Of a DNA stretch of 64,000 nt, positions 45,670 to 54,331 are shown one piece after another. This stretch comes from Roseiarcus sp963779095 (GTDB lineage: Bacteria; Pseudomonadota; Alphaproteobacteria; Rhizobiales; Beijerinckiaceae), in NCBI GenBank assembly GCA_963779095.1, contig CAVZWU010000015.1, forward strand, positions 124,001 through 188,000. Direction: 5' to 3'. The position numbers and the translations under genes were made by a program. The notes beneath the pieces are model-generated. The model saw only the letters and a program-made list of their open reading frames with translations, did no database searches and was not told the origin of the DNA. Position 1 is the stretch's first letter; each line of letters starts with the position of its first letter.

Positions 45670-46488
45670 TCACCGCCCGGCCAGAAAGGCCAGCGCCGCG
45701 CGTTCGAACGCCTGCGGGTTGTCGACATTGGCGGAGTGCGACGCGTTGGGGATGACGACCCGCCGCACGTCCCTCAACGCGCTCTCGAGTCCGTCGAGGA
45801 TGTGGTGGAAAGATCCCGGCGACCGTTCGCCGGCCATCAGCAGCGTCGGCGCGCCGATCGCCTCGCAGTCGGCGCGCGTGTACGGCGCGCGCTGCTCTTT
45901 CATCTGCCCGATGAGCGTCGCGGCGTTGTCGCGCAACATCTGCTTTTGCGCTTCCGGCGTGCGCTCCCAGCCGCCCGGCCCGACGATCGCGTCGATCGTG
46001 GGCCTGAGGCCCTCGTCGATCTCGCCCCGCGCAATCTGCTCGGCCGCTCTCGCGTAGAGCGGGCCCAGCGCGATCGTGGGCTGAGCCCCGGCAAGCCCCG
46101 CCTCGAGATCGGGCGCCAGCACGCCGCCGGGTTCAACGAGGATGAGCGTGCGAATGAGGTCGGGAAAATTCTGCGCCACGCGAAAAGCGATATGCCCTCC
46201 CCGGGAATGGCCGAGCAGATGGACCGGCCCCGCTTTGAGGGCGCAGATGAAGCCGGCAACGTCGGCGGTGTGCTGCTGCACGGTGAAATCGTCGCCTTCG
46301 CCGTTCCATTTTTCCGGCCAGCAATGTCTGAGGCTGACCGCGATCGTGCGGTAATGCGCGCCGAACGGCGCCATCTGCTCCGCCCAGTGGCGGTAGTCGC
46401 AGAGCGTTCCGTGCACGAGAAGCAAGGGCGCGCCAGCCCCGCGTTCGACGAACGTCATGTCATGGCCCTTCACTCGCAAAGCCGGCAT
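45670..46488 (-). CDS. Alpha/beta hydrolase
   Basis: A 272-residue alpha/beta-hydrolase-fold enzyme. The oxyanion-hole motif LLVHGTLCDYRHW is near residue 24, the nucleophile elbow GHSRGG has Ser95, and the catalytic His is in NASHSANVDNP near the C-terminus. No signal peptide is seen, so it is cytoplasmic. It resembles the epoxide hydrolase/3-oxoadipate enol-lactonase group in length and motifs, but the substrate is unknown. It sits between the convergent TadE pair and the TadG-like gene. Confidence 0.88.
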   Translation of the reverse strand: MPALRVKGHDMTFVERGAGAPLLLVHGTLCDYRHWAEQMAPFGAHYRTIAVSLRHCWPEKWNGEGDDFTVQQHTADVAGFICALKAGPVHLLGHSRGGHIAFRVAQNFPDLIRTLILVEPGGVLAPDLEAGLAGAQPTIALGPLYARAAEQIARGEIDEGLRPTIDAIVGPGGWERTPEAQKQMLRDNAATLIGQMKEQRAPYTRADCEAIGAPTLLMAGERSPGSFHHILDGLESALRDVRRVVIPNASHSANVDNPQAFERAALAFLAGR

Positions 46489-46794
46489 CGGCTATCCCCA
46501 GAAATAGGCCCGGGCGGTCCCGCTCGCCACGCTCGCCCGCGAGCAGCCGTCCGATCTGCGAAGCTGTCAGGCGGTCGCGCGCAAGGCCGCGATCTTCTCA
46601 CACGCCGCCCCGCCGCCGGCAAACCGCCTGCCTGCGCATCCGGAACGTCAACGCCGATCGCGGGCCGCCTCGAGCAATGACCGCCTGGGCCCTCGGGAAT
46701 AATCGTCTCGATTGTGACGAACAAAGCCAAGCCGATCCAAGCGGATTGGCTTGGACCGGCTTGGGCAGGCTTGGAGGGTTTCGGCCCTTCGACC
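46489..46794. other. Intergenic region with tandem repeats near the TadG end
   Basis: This 306-base region lies between the hydrolase start and the TadG-like gene end, both on the minus strand. It should hold the hydrolase promoter (46489-46600). From 46727 it has a palindrome and tandem 10-base repeats, listed separately. No coding signal was seen. Confidence 0.4.
46727..46774 (-). terminator. Palindrome and tandem GGCTTGG repeats after the TadG-like gene
   Basis: CCAAGCCGATCC (46727-46738) pairs with GGATTGGCTTGG (46743-46754) across loop AAGC with a single mismatch. GGCTTGG occurs three times at 10-base spacing from 46748. On the minus strand the structure lies about 20-70 bases past the stop of the TadG-like gene and could end its transcription. 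There is no clear T-run. Confidence 0.4.
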
Positions 46795-48307
46795 CTACTG
46801 GGTCAGATGGCCCGATTGCGTCGCAGCGTTGAACAGGTTGGCGAGATCCGTTCCGATGTTTGTGTCGGTCGCCTCGTCGATGAACAAGCCAGGCGTGGCG
46901 CAGGTCTGCAGGGCGGTCGCGATGTCGGGCTGGAACGGTTGCGATGTGACTGACGTACCAGCTATTGGCGGTCACCTGCAGATAGTCGGTGTAGAGGATC
47001 GCGATCTTGATGCCGCGATTCTTGATCGTCGTGCACCAATTGGTTCCCGACGCGTTGCCATAAGGGGAGCCGTTGGGGTCGCCGGCGAGATCGTTGATCG
47101 TCTGTTCGAGGCGCCGTGAGCCGCTCTTCTCGTCCTCGACGCCGTCGGTGACGATGAACAGCACTTCCTGCGGCGTATCGCCGGGCTGATTGGTGCCGTT
47201 GCCCGGGTTCGGGATGTAGCCCGTCTGGCTGAGCTTGCCGAGCGAATCGTCGTAGTTGGTGGCGACGTCGCCGCCCGGCGTGGTCGTGCTCGAAGAGCAT
47301 GCCGCGTTGGCGCAATCGTTGTTGTTCGAATACATCTCCATCACGCCGAAATTGGCCGAGGCGCTCGTCCAGCCCGATGTATAACTGGACGTCAAGGCCA
47401 TGAGCTCGTTGAGACCGATCTGCCACAGGCTATCCATCGAATAGATCGAAAACCGATATTTCGGCGGCGTGGCGAACAGGTTCGACTGCGAGGTCGTGGA
47501 CGCCGTCTGAAGCAGGGTCGAAACGCCGCTGTTCAGCTCGTCCAGACGGAGCGTGATGTTGTTCTTGCGGGCCAGCGCGTAATTGTCGATCTGCGCGCCG
47601 TGCTTCGTTGCACAGTAGTAAGTGCCCGTCGTTGTCGACGGCGGGGCGGAGGACAATGTCGGCGCAGTTCCATCGGTGCAAGGGTTTCCGGCGCTGTCGG
47701 TGTTGTTGGTGCTGGCCTGGTGGCAGGCGAAGGCGCAACCTCCGGTGCCTGCCCCTTGAGCCTTGGTTTCGTTTGTCGTGAGGCCCTCCATCTGCGTGAT
47801 CCCGGCCGCGGTCGCCGGCAGCGCCATCGAGGGCGAATTGTCGAGCAGGACATAGAAGTCGATATTGGGCGGCGCCTGGGCGCTCGCCTCCGAAACGCCC
47901 GAGACCTGCAGCGCGTTGACGTGCAGCACCTGGGCGAAGATGGTGTTGACCGACGAAGAGTAGCTGACTTCGACATTGCGTGTGAGCGCAGTGGCGCCGA
48001 CCGTGACGGAGACCGTCACCTGGGTCGCGTTGGCGGTCAGGCCTGGGAGGTTTTCGGTCAGGCCGTTGAACATGTTGACGGCGGCGTCATGGGCGGCGGT
48101 GGTGCTTTGCTGCAACATCGCTGGCGTCAGCGCGGCGAGCGCGGCGGCGTCGGCCGCGGCGTTCAATTTGGTGTGAATCTGCGCCGCCCGGCCATAATCG
48201 ATCGCCGCCCCGCCGCCGAACACCAGCACAGGCGCGACCAGCGCGTACATCATGGAGACATTGCCGCGGCGGTTGCGAAGCAAGCGAGCGGGACTGAGTG
48301 TCTGCAC
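46795..48307 (-). CDS. TadG-like VWA-domain pilus/envelope protein (frameshifted)
   Basis: Envelope protein with an N-terminal TadG-type anchor (RNRRGNVSMMYALVAPVLVF, then GGGAAIDYGRAAQIHTKL) and a von Willebrand A domain whose MIDAS motif is FYVLLDNSPSMAL. The domain is long and Ser/Thr/Asn-rich, with Cys pairs in GGCAFACHQ. Near 46925 the frame changes; the following frame restores QPDIATALQTCATPGLFIDE to QSGHLTQ and a stop at 46795. One base removed gives 503 residues from GTG 48307; an upstream ATG at 48385 is possible. TadG proteins are part of Flp/tad machinery; no other tad gene is seen here. Confidence 0.82.
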
Positions 48308-48765
48308 GGGGAAAACCCACAGCTGTCGAGGTTCGCGAGTTCTGTTGACCGCGCGTCTCGGGTGATAACTGGGGCCATCAAACAACGGGCGGGTTTATGT
48401 ATTTCTAACGGGTCCCGAACGATTTGCCCGAATGCTAAAGTTTTCGCCTACAAAGGACCCGCTTTTTTCGTCCTTCTCAAGGGTTTAAGCCGTTCGTTCC
48501 TGGCGGAAGGGTGCCCGCGAACCATCGGAGCGCTGGCGCGCCGGCGCCCGCGCTTACGGTCGCGCCCTCCCCCCTTGCTCGCGCAAAAGTCAACGATTCC
48601 AAGGATTTCCGGGGGTCGAAGAACGCGCAGCGCCGACGGGCGAACTCTCTGGGGGTTTGCCAAAGCCGCCGAACTCGTGCAATGTTGCGCTGCGAGACGC
48701 TGCGCGACGTTCCGGCCTTTGCTATTCGGGGAGTAACGTTTACGAGTAGTGGCTCCGGGGGTGCT
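48308..48765. other. Divergent intergenic region, no gene recognised
   Basis: These 458 bases separate the divergent TadG-like and glycosyltransferase genes and should contain both promoters. The reading frame of the glycosyltransferase is open upstream to about 48511, but those codons are Arg/Ser/Pro-rich, lack a ribosome-binding site and do not resemble a protein domain. No RNA structure stood out. Confidence 0.4.
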
Positions 48766-49818
48766 ATGGAACTCGGACTGCTTTCCAACTCGGCGCTCAA
48801 TCCGAGCGTCTATTGGACGACGTTGTTGCCGCCACTGTTCTCGGGACTGGCGGATCAGCCGGGCGTTCGGACGATCGCGCCGCCGCCGCTCGCGTGGGAG
48901 CGGCGCCGCGAATGGCGCGAGGTTCGCTCCCAGGTGAAGGACTGCGATGCGCTGTTCTGGATTCAGCTCGCGGCCCGTCCTATCGGTTCAATTCACCTGG
49001 CCTCGTATTTGAACCTGCGCGCGCGCCGGTCCAATTTCATCCTCGACGCATGGAAGCCTTCGCTGACCAAGATTGGCCTTGTAGCGACGCTCGAACGCCT
49101 TGATCCGTGTTTCGTCGCTTACCGCGAAGCCATGGACGAGCTGACCCGCAGATTTCCGCTGGCGAAATTTGTCTGGCTGCCATTTGGCGCCTATACCGAC
49201 GTTTTCTACCCACGGAAGGAGGAAAAGTCGGTTTTCGCTTTTTGGCTGGGCCGCCGCTATGAGCCGCTGCACCAGGCTTTGCTTGCCTATTGCGAAGCGC
49301 GAGGTCTTCGTTACGTCTATTCCCAGGGCGGAGGATTGACGACCGACGAAGTCGGAAGATTGACCTCGAGCGCGCAATACTATGTGGCCACGCCGCCTGA
49401 TTTGGACGACCCGAAGCGCACAGGGGGATTCAGTCCGCTGGTGATGCGCTATTTTGAAGGGTTGGCGGCAGGGACGCGGCTGCTCGGCGTCCTGCCTCGA
49501 AGCGGCGAATACGAGTCGATCCTGCCTACGGAAGCGTTCTGTCAGGTGGCGCCAGACGGTTCAGACCTGGCCGCACGCCTCGATGAGGATCGAAGCAGCC
49601 GGAGCCACCAGCACATCGTGGACGACGCAGGGGCATTCGTGCGCCAGCATCATTCCTGGCGGCGCCGCGCCGAGCAGGTTTTCAACCATCTCGCCAATGG
49701 CGCCGCAATTGAATTTCCCATGATGCAAAAGGACCGCCAGGTCAGTCGCGTGGTCAGCCGCGCCGGTTCGCTGCAAGACTTCCCGCACGATTTGAAGACG
49801 AATGAGCGCTTTGGCTGA
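48766..49818 (+). CDS. Glycosyltransferase-like protein (family 1 type)
   Basis: A 350-residue cytoplasmic protein in an intact frame. Features in order: VYWTTLLPPLFSGLADQPGV, an Arg-rich stretch, FVWLPFGAYTDVFYPRKEEK, and the C-terminal donor-site-like segment FSPLVMRYFEGLAAGTRLLG followed by VLPRSGEYESILP. The last segment matches the GT-B pattern of glycosyltransferases that have a conserved acidic residue near the glycine turn. It could attach a sugar to a surface polymer or glycoprotein. It is upstream of, and on the same strand as, the GDP-heptose-type operon, which suggests use of that sugar; this is inference. Confidence 0.7.
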   Translation: MELGLLSNSALNPSVYWTTLLPPLFSGLADQPGVRTIAPPPLAWERRREWREVRSQVKDCDALFWIQLAARPIGSIHLASYLNLRARRSNFILDAWKPSLTKIGLVATLERLDPCFVAYREAMDELTRRFPLAKFVWLPFGAYTDVFYPRKEEKSVFAFWLGRRYEPLHQALLAYCEARGLRYVYSQGGGLTTDEVGRLTSSAQYYVATPPDLDDPKRTGGFSPLVMRYFEGLAAGTRLLGVLPRSGEYESILPTEAFCQVAPDGSDLAARLDEDRSSRSHQHIVDDAGAFVRQHHSWRRRAEQVFNHLANGAAIEFPMMQKDRQVSRVVSRAGSLQDFPHDLKTNERFG

Positions 49819-50111
49819 TCGGTTCAGTCGTCGCCGATTGCGCTGAACTCGGTTTGTATTCAGCCTTGCGGCCGGCGGCGCCGCTCCCCCCATTCCATTC
49901 AAGTTGGACCCAAGGGCATCGCTGTGATATGTGCGTTGGCGCTAATCAAGGTCATGCTTAGACAAGCGTGATTTCGACTTGTCCCCTGCGTTCGAGATCA
50001 AATCCGTGCAGTTGCGCACGAACGCGCATCAGTCGATATGCTGAGATTCTGGGAGGGTATTCCACAAAGCGTTCCGGATTCTAATCTTGCCCTCGGTTGG
50101 GGACCGTTTCA

Positions 50112-51104
50112 GTGATCAACATCTCGAGATCCCCGCTTCGGATCAGTTTTTTTGGCGGGGGCACCGACTACCCGATGTATTTTCATGATCATCCCGGCGC
50201 GGTGCTGGGAGCCTCGATCGACAAGTACATCTATACGATCGCGCTGCCGATGGCGGACTTTGCGGAACATCGATATCGCATAACTTACCGCATCGTCGAA
50301 GGCGTCGATCGGGTCGAAGACATCAAGCACAATGTGATCCGCGCCACGCTGCTTGACATGCGTTATGACAAGCCGCTGAACGTCGCGATTATTTCCGACT
50401 TGCCAGGCAATTCGGGATTGGGAAGTTCGTCGTCCTTCACTGTCGGGTTCATCGCCCTGATGGAGCACCTGAGCGGCCGCTCAATCACAAAGTTCGATCT
50501 CTTCAAACGCGCGGTCCACACAGAAAGAGATCTGCTGAAAGAAAACGTCGGCATACAGGACCAGATCCATGCGGCGTTTGGCGGTCTCAATCTTTATTAC
50601 TTCCATAGGGACGACTTTACGATTCGCCCCGCCCAGATGGCGACCGAATGTCGCGAGGCGTTGGATCGCTCGCTTTGCCTCGTCTACACGGGCATTCAGC
50701 GCCACGCCTCGACCATGGTGCGGGAGCAGCTGAAGAATACCGAAGAGAAGAAGATCAACAAGGATCTTTCGCGGCTGGTTGAGCTCTGTCACGAAGGGAT
50801 CGCGGTGCTGGAAAGCCGGAACCCGGATAGCATGCTTCGCGACCTGGGCAAGCTGGTGAGCGAAGGATGGGAGGCGAAGCGCAGGTTCTCGACCTCCGTC
50901 TCCTTGCCGAAGATCGACGCAACCTATGACGAAGCCATGCGTCTCGGGGCCTACGGCGGCAAATTGTGCGGCGCCGGAGGCGGCGGTTTTCTGTTGTTCA
51001 TGGCGCCCGAGCACGTTCAGGCGAAGATGATCGAGACCTTCGGGCAAAAAAGCTTCGTCAAGATCTGCCTCGAGGATCAGGGGGCGGGGATTATCAGCCG
51101 ATAA
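50112..51104 (+). CDS. hddA: GHMP kinase, heptose 7-phosphate 1-kinase type (HddA-like)
   Basis: GHMP-superfamily sugar kinase of 330 residues from GTG 50112. The substrate start motif RSPLRISFFGGGTDYPMYF is characteristic of HddA and related D-glycero-D-manno-heptose 7-phosphate kinases. The phosphate-binding loop PGNSGLGSSSSFTVG is at about 98-112, and the C-terminal GGKLCGAGGGGFLLFMAP is the third GHMP motif. HddA converts heptose 7-phosphate to the 1,7-bisphosphate. It heads an operon with a GDP-sugar 4,6-dehydratase-like protein, a GDP-sugar reductase-like protein, an AGE-type epimerase and a nucleotidyltransferase, which fits GDP-heptose synthesis. Confidence 0.82.
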   Translation: MINISRSPLRISFFGGGTDYPMYFHDHPGAVLGASIDKYIYTIALPMADFAEHRYRITYRIVEGVDRVEDIKHNVIRATLLDMRYDKPLNVAIISDLPGNSGLGSSSSFTVGFIALMEHLSGRSITKFDLFKRAVHTERDLLKENVGIQDQIHAAFGGLNLYYFHRDDFTIRPAQMATECREALDRSLCLVYTGIQRHASTMVREQLKNTEEKKINKDLSRLVELCHEGIAVLESRNPDSMLRDLGKLVSEGWEAKRRFSTSVSLPKIDATYDEAMRLGAYGGKLCGAGGGGFLLFMAPEHVQAKMIETFGQKSFVKICLEDQGAGIISR

Positions 51105-51163
51105 TTTTGAAACCGTTCTCGAACTCACCCAACCTGACGCCTGTCATCGAAACGAGAGGGAAA

Positions 51164-52174
51164 ATGCTTAAGCGCGCCTTGATCACAGGCATAACGGGAA
51201 TGGTCGGCTCGCATCTACTGGACTATCTTCTCGAGAAGACGGACTGGGAAATTCACGGCATGCTGCGCTGGCGCAGCCCGCTCGACAATATTTCGGGCCA
51301 TCTGGACGACATCAACACCGGCAACCGGATCAAGCTCCACTACGCGGACTTGCGCGACACGATGTCGATCGAAAATTGTGTTGAGGCGGCCCGGCCGGAC
51401 TACGTGTTTCATCTTGCCGCGCAAAGCTACCCGAAGACATCCTTCACCGCGCCGCTCGACACGATGGACACCAACATCCAGGGCACGGAGCGGCTGCTTG
51501 GCGCGCTCAGGCGTTTCTCGCCGGAGGCGATCATCCACGTCTGCGCCTCCTCGGAGGTTTTTGGCCGCGTTCCGCGCGAGAAATTGCCGATCGACGAAGA
51601 GTGCACCTTCCACCCCGCGTCGCCCTATGCGATCTCGAAAGTCGGCACCGATCTGGTCGGCCGCTATTACGCCGAGGCCTACAAGATGTGCGTCATGACG
51701 ACGCGCATGTTCACCCATACGGGCCCGCGCCGGGGCGACGTTTTCGCCGAGTCGACCTTCGCCAAGCAGATCGCCATGATCGAGGGCAACAAACTGCCGC
51801 CGGTGGTCAAGGTCGGCAACCTCAATTCGCTGCGCACCTGGGCGGACGTCCGTGACGCCGTGCGCGCCTACTACATGCTGGTCACCGTCAAGCCGACGCC
51901 TGGCGCGTACTACAACATCGGCGGACAGTACACCTGCTCGGTTCGCGACATGCTGGACACTTTGATCGGGCAATCGACCTCGCGCGACATCAAGGTCGAA
52001 CTTGATCCCGAGCGCCTGCGCCCGATCGACGCTGATCTGCAGGTGCCGGACACGACGAAGTTTCGCACCCACACCGGCTGGGCGCCCGAGATTCCGTTCG
52101 AGACCACCATGCGCGACCTGCTCGAATATTGGCGCGAGCGCGTGCGGCGCAACGAGAACTTCCTCGCCCGATGA
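51164..52174 (+). CDS. GDP-mannose 4,6-dehydratase family protein (DmhA-like)
   Basis: Extended SDR of 336 residues. NAD(P)-binding GITGMVG is at 9-15, and the catalytic residues are in CASSEVFG (Ser/Glu near 129-131) and SPYAISKVG (Tyr155, Lys159). It belongs to the group that dehydrates GDP-mannose or, with the kinase and guanylyltransferase, GDP-D-glycero-D-manno-heptose at C4/C6. ATG 51164 follows GAGAGGG. Its stop overlaps the next gene (ATGA). I favour the heptose substrate because of the HddA-like neighbour. Confidence 0.87.
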   Translation: MLKRALITGITGMVGSHLLDYLLEKTDWEIHGMLRWRSPLDNISGHLDDINTGNRIKLHYADLRDTMSIENCVEAARPDYVFHLAAQSYPKTSFTAPLDTMDTNIQGTERLLGALRRFSPEAIIHVCASSEVFGRVPREKLPIDEECTFHPASPYAISKVGTDLVGRYYAEAYKMCVMTTRMFTHTGPRRGDVFAESTFAKQIAMIEGNKLPPVVKVGNLNSLRTWADVRDAVRAYYMLVTVKPTPGAYYNIGGQYTCSVRDMLDTLIGQSTSRDIKVELDPERLRPIDADLQVPDTTKFRTHTGWAPEIPFETTMRDLLEYWRERVRRNENFLAR

Positions 52175-53100
52175 CTTTGAACAAGTCCGACAGAATTCTG
52201 GTGACCGGCGCCGCGGGCCTCATGGGCTCGGCGCTCGTCGAGCATCTGCATGGCCAGGGTTATGCGAACGTCATCGCGCTGACGCGGGCCGACTGCGATC
52301 TCATCGATACGCCCGCGACCTTCGCAGCGTTCGAACGGCTGAGGCCCGATCACGTCTTCCACTCCGCCGCGCGCGTCTACGGAATCCTGGGAAGCCTCAA
52401 GAACCAGGGCCCGCTCTTCTATGACAACGTCATGATGAACACCAATGTCGTCGAGGCCTCGCGCCGCGCCGGCGCGCGCAAGATCACGGCGATGGGCACA
52501 GGCGCCGTCTATCCGTTTCCTTCCCCCGGCCTGCCCTTGAAAGAGGACATGATCTTCATTGGGCCCCCCCACCCCGCCCAGGCCGGCTACGCCAACGCTA
52601 AGCTTGCCATGCTCACCATGCTGCAAGCCTATCAGGAGAGCTACGGCCTCAAATGGGCGTATATCGTGTCGGCCAATCTGTTCGGCCCGCGCGACAGGTT
52701 CGACACCGAGACGGGGAATGTCGTTCCGTCGCTGATCAAGAAATTTTACGACGCCAAGACGAGCGGCGGAGTCGTCACCGTCTGGGGCGACGGCTCGGCC
52801 CAGCGCGACTTCGTCTATATCAAGGATGCGGCGCGGATCGCGCTCGGCGTGATGGACGCGATCGACGGCCCGGTCAACATGGGCAGCGGCCAAGTCTACC
52901 GCATCCGCGATGTGGTCGACGCGCTGGCCGATGTGGCCGGCATGGGCGGCCGAATCGAATGGGACGCTTCGAAGCCGAACGGGCAGGCCTATCGAGGCTA
53001 CGACCTCTCGAAGACCGTGAGCCTCGGTCTCAAGCCGGCCTACTCGCTTCGCGAGGGCCTCAAGGAGACGTGGGACTGGTATTGTGGGCGCCATGATTAG
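52171..53100 (+). CDS. GDP-4-keto-6-deoxysugar epimerase/reductase (GDP-fucose-synthase-like)
   Basis: Extended SDR of 309 residues that would reduce, and perhaps epimerise, the 4-keto-6-deoxy product of the previous enzyme. Rossmann TGAAGLMG is at 12-19, and the catalytic Tyr140 and Lys144 are in QAGYANAKLAML. The position of the usual Ser reads MGTGAVYP, so a Thr may replace it. Fcl/WcaG-like ends include SGQVYRIRDVVDALADVAG. DmhB-type enzymes of this fold make GDP-6-deoxy-D-manno-heptose. ATG overlaps the previous stop, and the AGE gene starts within this gene's last codons. Confidence 0.86.
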   Translation: MTLNKSDRILVTGAAGLMGSALVEHLHGQGYANVIALTRADCDLIDTPATFAAFERLRPDHVFHSAARVYGILGSLKNQGPLFYDNVMMNTNVVEASRRAGARKITAMGTGAVYPFPSPGLPLKEDMIFIGPPHPAQAGYANAKLAMLTMLQAYQESYGLKWAYIVSANLFGPRDRFDTETGNVVPSLIKKFYDAKTSGGVVTVWGDGSAQRDFVYIKDAARIALGVMDAIDGPVNMGSGQVYRIRDVVDALADVAGMGGRIEWDASKPNGQAYRGYDLSKTVSLGLKPAYSLREGLKETWDWYCGRHD

Positions 53101-54331
53101 CCCAGCGTCGAAGCCTGGACGGCGAGAGCGGGCCGCATCGGCGGCGCCTGTCCCGGCCGCTGATCTTGACGTTAAGAACTCGGTCGCGCGCCTCAAAAGC
53201 TGGGTCATCAAGGATGCGCTGCCGCTCTGGGGCGAAGCGGGATTCGATACGGCGCGCGGAAGCTTCGTCGAGCGCATGACTTTCGAGGGCGCGCCGCTCC
53301 ACGCCGCGCCGCGGCGCGCCATGGTGCAGGCGCGCCAGATCTATGTCTTCTCGCACGCGGCCTTGCTCGGCTGGCGCCCCGAGGGCGAGGCGATCGCGCT
53401 CAAGGCCGCGCATAGACTGATCGACCGCTATCATGGGAGCGATGGCGGCCACGGCTGGGTCTTCTCAGTTCATCCCGACGGCGCCGTCCATGACGCCAGG
53501 CGCGATTTCTACGCGCACTCGTTTGCGCTCTTCGGACTCGCCTGGGCCTACAAGCTCGCGCCCGACCCGCGATTTCTTTCCACAGCGCTCGCGACGATCA
53601 GCGTTCTCGATCAGCACTTCAAGTCGCCGACCGGCGGCTATCACAGCGCGCTGCCGGCCGACCCGGCGAAACGCGAGCAGAACCCGCACATGCATCTCTT
53701 CGAGGCCATGCTGGCGTGGTTCGAGGCGACGGGGCGCGAAATGTTCCTCGCCCGCGCCGCCGAGCTCTACGGCATGATGGCGGCGCGCTTCTTCCAGCAT
53801 GAGACCGGAATCCTCGCCGAATATTTCGACGGCGGCTGGAACCCGCGCGAGGGCCTCCACGGGCGCGTCTGCGAGCCCGGCCATCATTTCGAATGGTCGT
53901 GGCTGCTTCGCCGCTACGCGAAGCTCTCGGGCCGCCGCGATTCGCCGATCGCTGAGAAGCTGAAGGCGTTCGGCGACCGGCACGGCTTCGATGCCGAAGG
54001 ATTCGTCGTCGACGAATTGCTCGACGACGGCCGGGTGCACAAACCCTCCCGCCGCTCATGGCCACACACCGAGGCGATCAAGGCCGAGGCCGCGGCGGCG
54101 GAAACCGGAGACAGACAAGCGGGGGCGCGCGCGGCGCGGACGATCGACCGGCTGTTTGCGGCTTTCCTCGGCCGCCCGGTCGCGGGCGGCTGGATCGACC
54201 ATGTCGATGCGAACGGCGCCCAACTCGTTGACGGCATGCCGGCGAGCACGCTCTATCATGTCTTTCTCGCAGCCGCCGAAGCCGACCGGGTCTGGGGCGA
54301 GCAGGAAAATCGGCCGGCCGACAAGCCATGA
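53093..54331 (+). CDS. AGE-family sugar isomerase/epimerase
   Basis: Protein of 412 residues with the (alpha/alpha)6-barrel of the N-acylglucosamine 2-epimerase family, which also contains mannose and cellobiose isomerases. Typical segments are WGEAGFDTARGSFVERMTFE, QARQIYVFSHAALLGW and HMHLFEAMLAWFEATGREMF, followed by GRVCEPGHHFEWSWLLRRYA and WPHTEAIKAEAAAA. The His residues in EPGHHFEW and WPHTEA are the likely catalytic pair. The protein starts with an extra 35 residues. In this operon it occupies the place where an isomerase that makes the heptose precursor is expected, but its true substrate is unknown. Confidence 0.82.
   Translation: MISPASKPGRRERAASAAPVPAADLDVKNSVARLKSWVIKDALPLWGEAGFDTARGSFVERMTFEGAPLHAAPRRAMVQARQIYVFSHAALLGWRPEGEAIALKAAHRLIDRYHGSDGGHGWVFSVHPDGAVHDARRDFYAHSFALFGLAWAYKLAPDPRFLSTALATISVLDQHFKSPTGGYHSALPADPAKREQNPHMHLFEAMLAWFEATGREMFLARAAELYGMMAARFFQHETGILAEYFDGGWNPREGLHGRVCEPGHHFEWSWLLRRYAKLSGRRDSPIAEKLKAFGDRHGFDAEGFVVDELLDDGRVHKPSRRSWPHTEAIKAEAAAAETGDRQAGARAARTIDRLFAAFLGRPVAGGWIDHVDANGAQLVDGMPASTLYHVFLAAAEADRVWGEQENRPADKP

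Noticed and set aside
782..48307. Calling the frameshifted genes pseudogenes
   Set aside because: Motifs stay intact on both sides of every break, housekeeping genes are affected, no internal stop or deletion beyond a single base is seen, and correction gives normal lengths.
48511..48765. Upstream extension of the glycosyltransferase frame
   Set aside because: Low-complexity Arg/Ser/Pro sequence without conservation, and ATG 48766 starts a normal protein.
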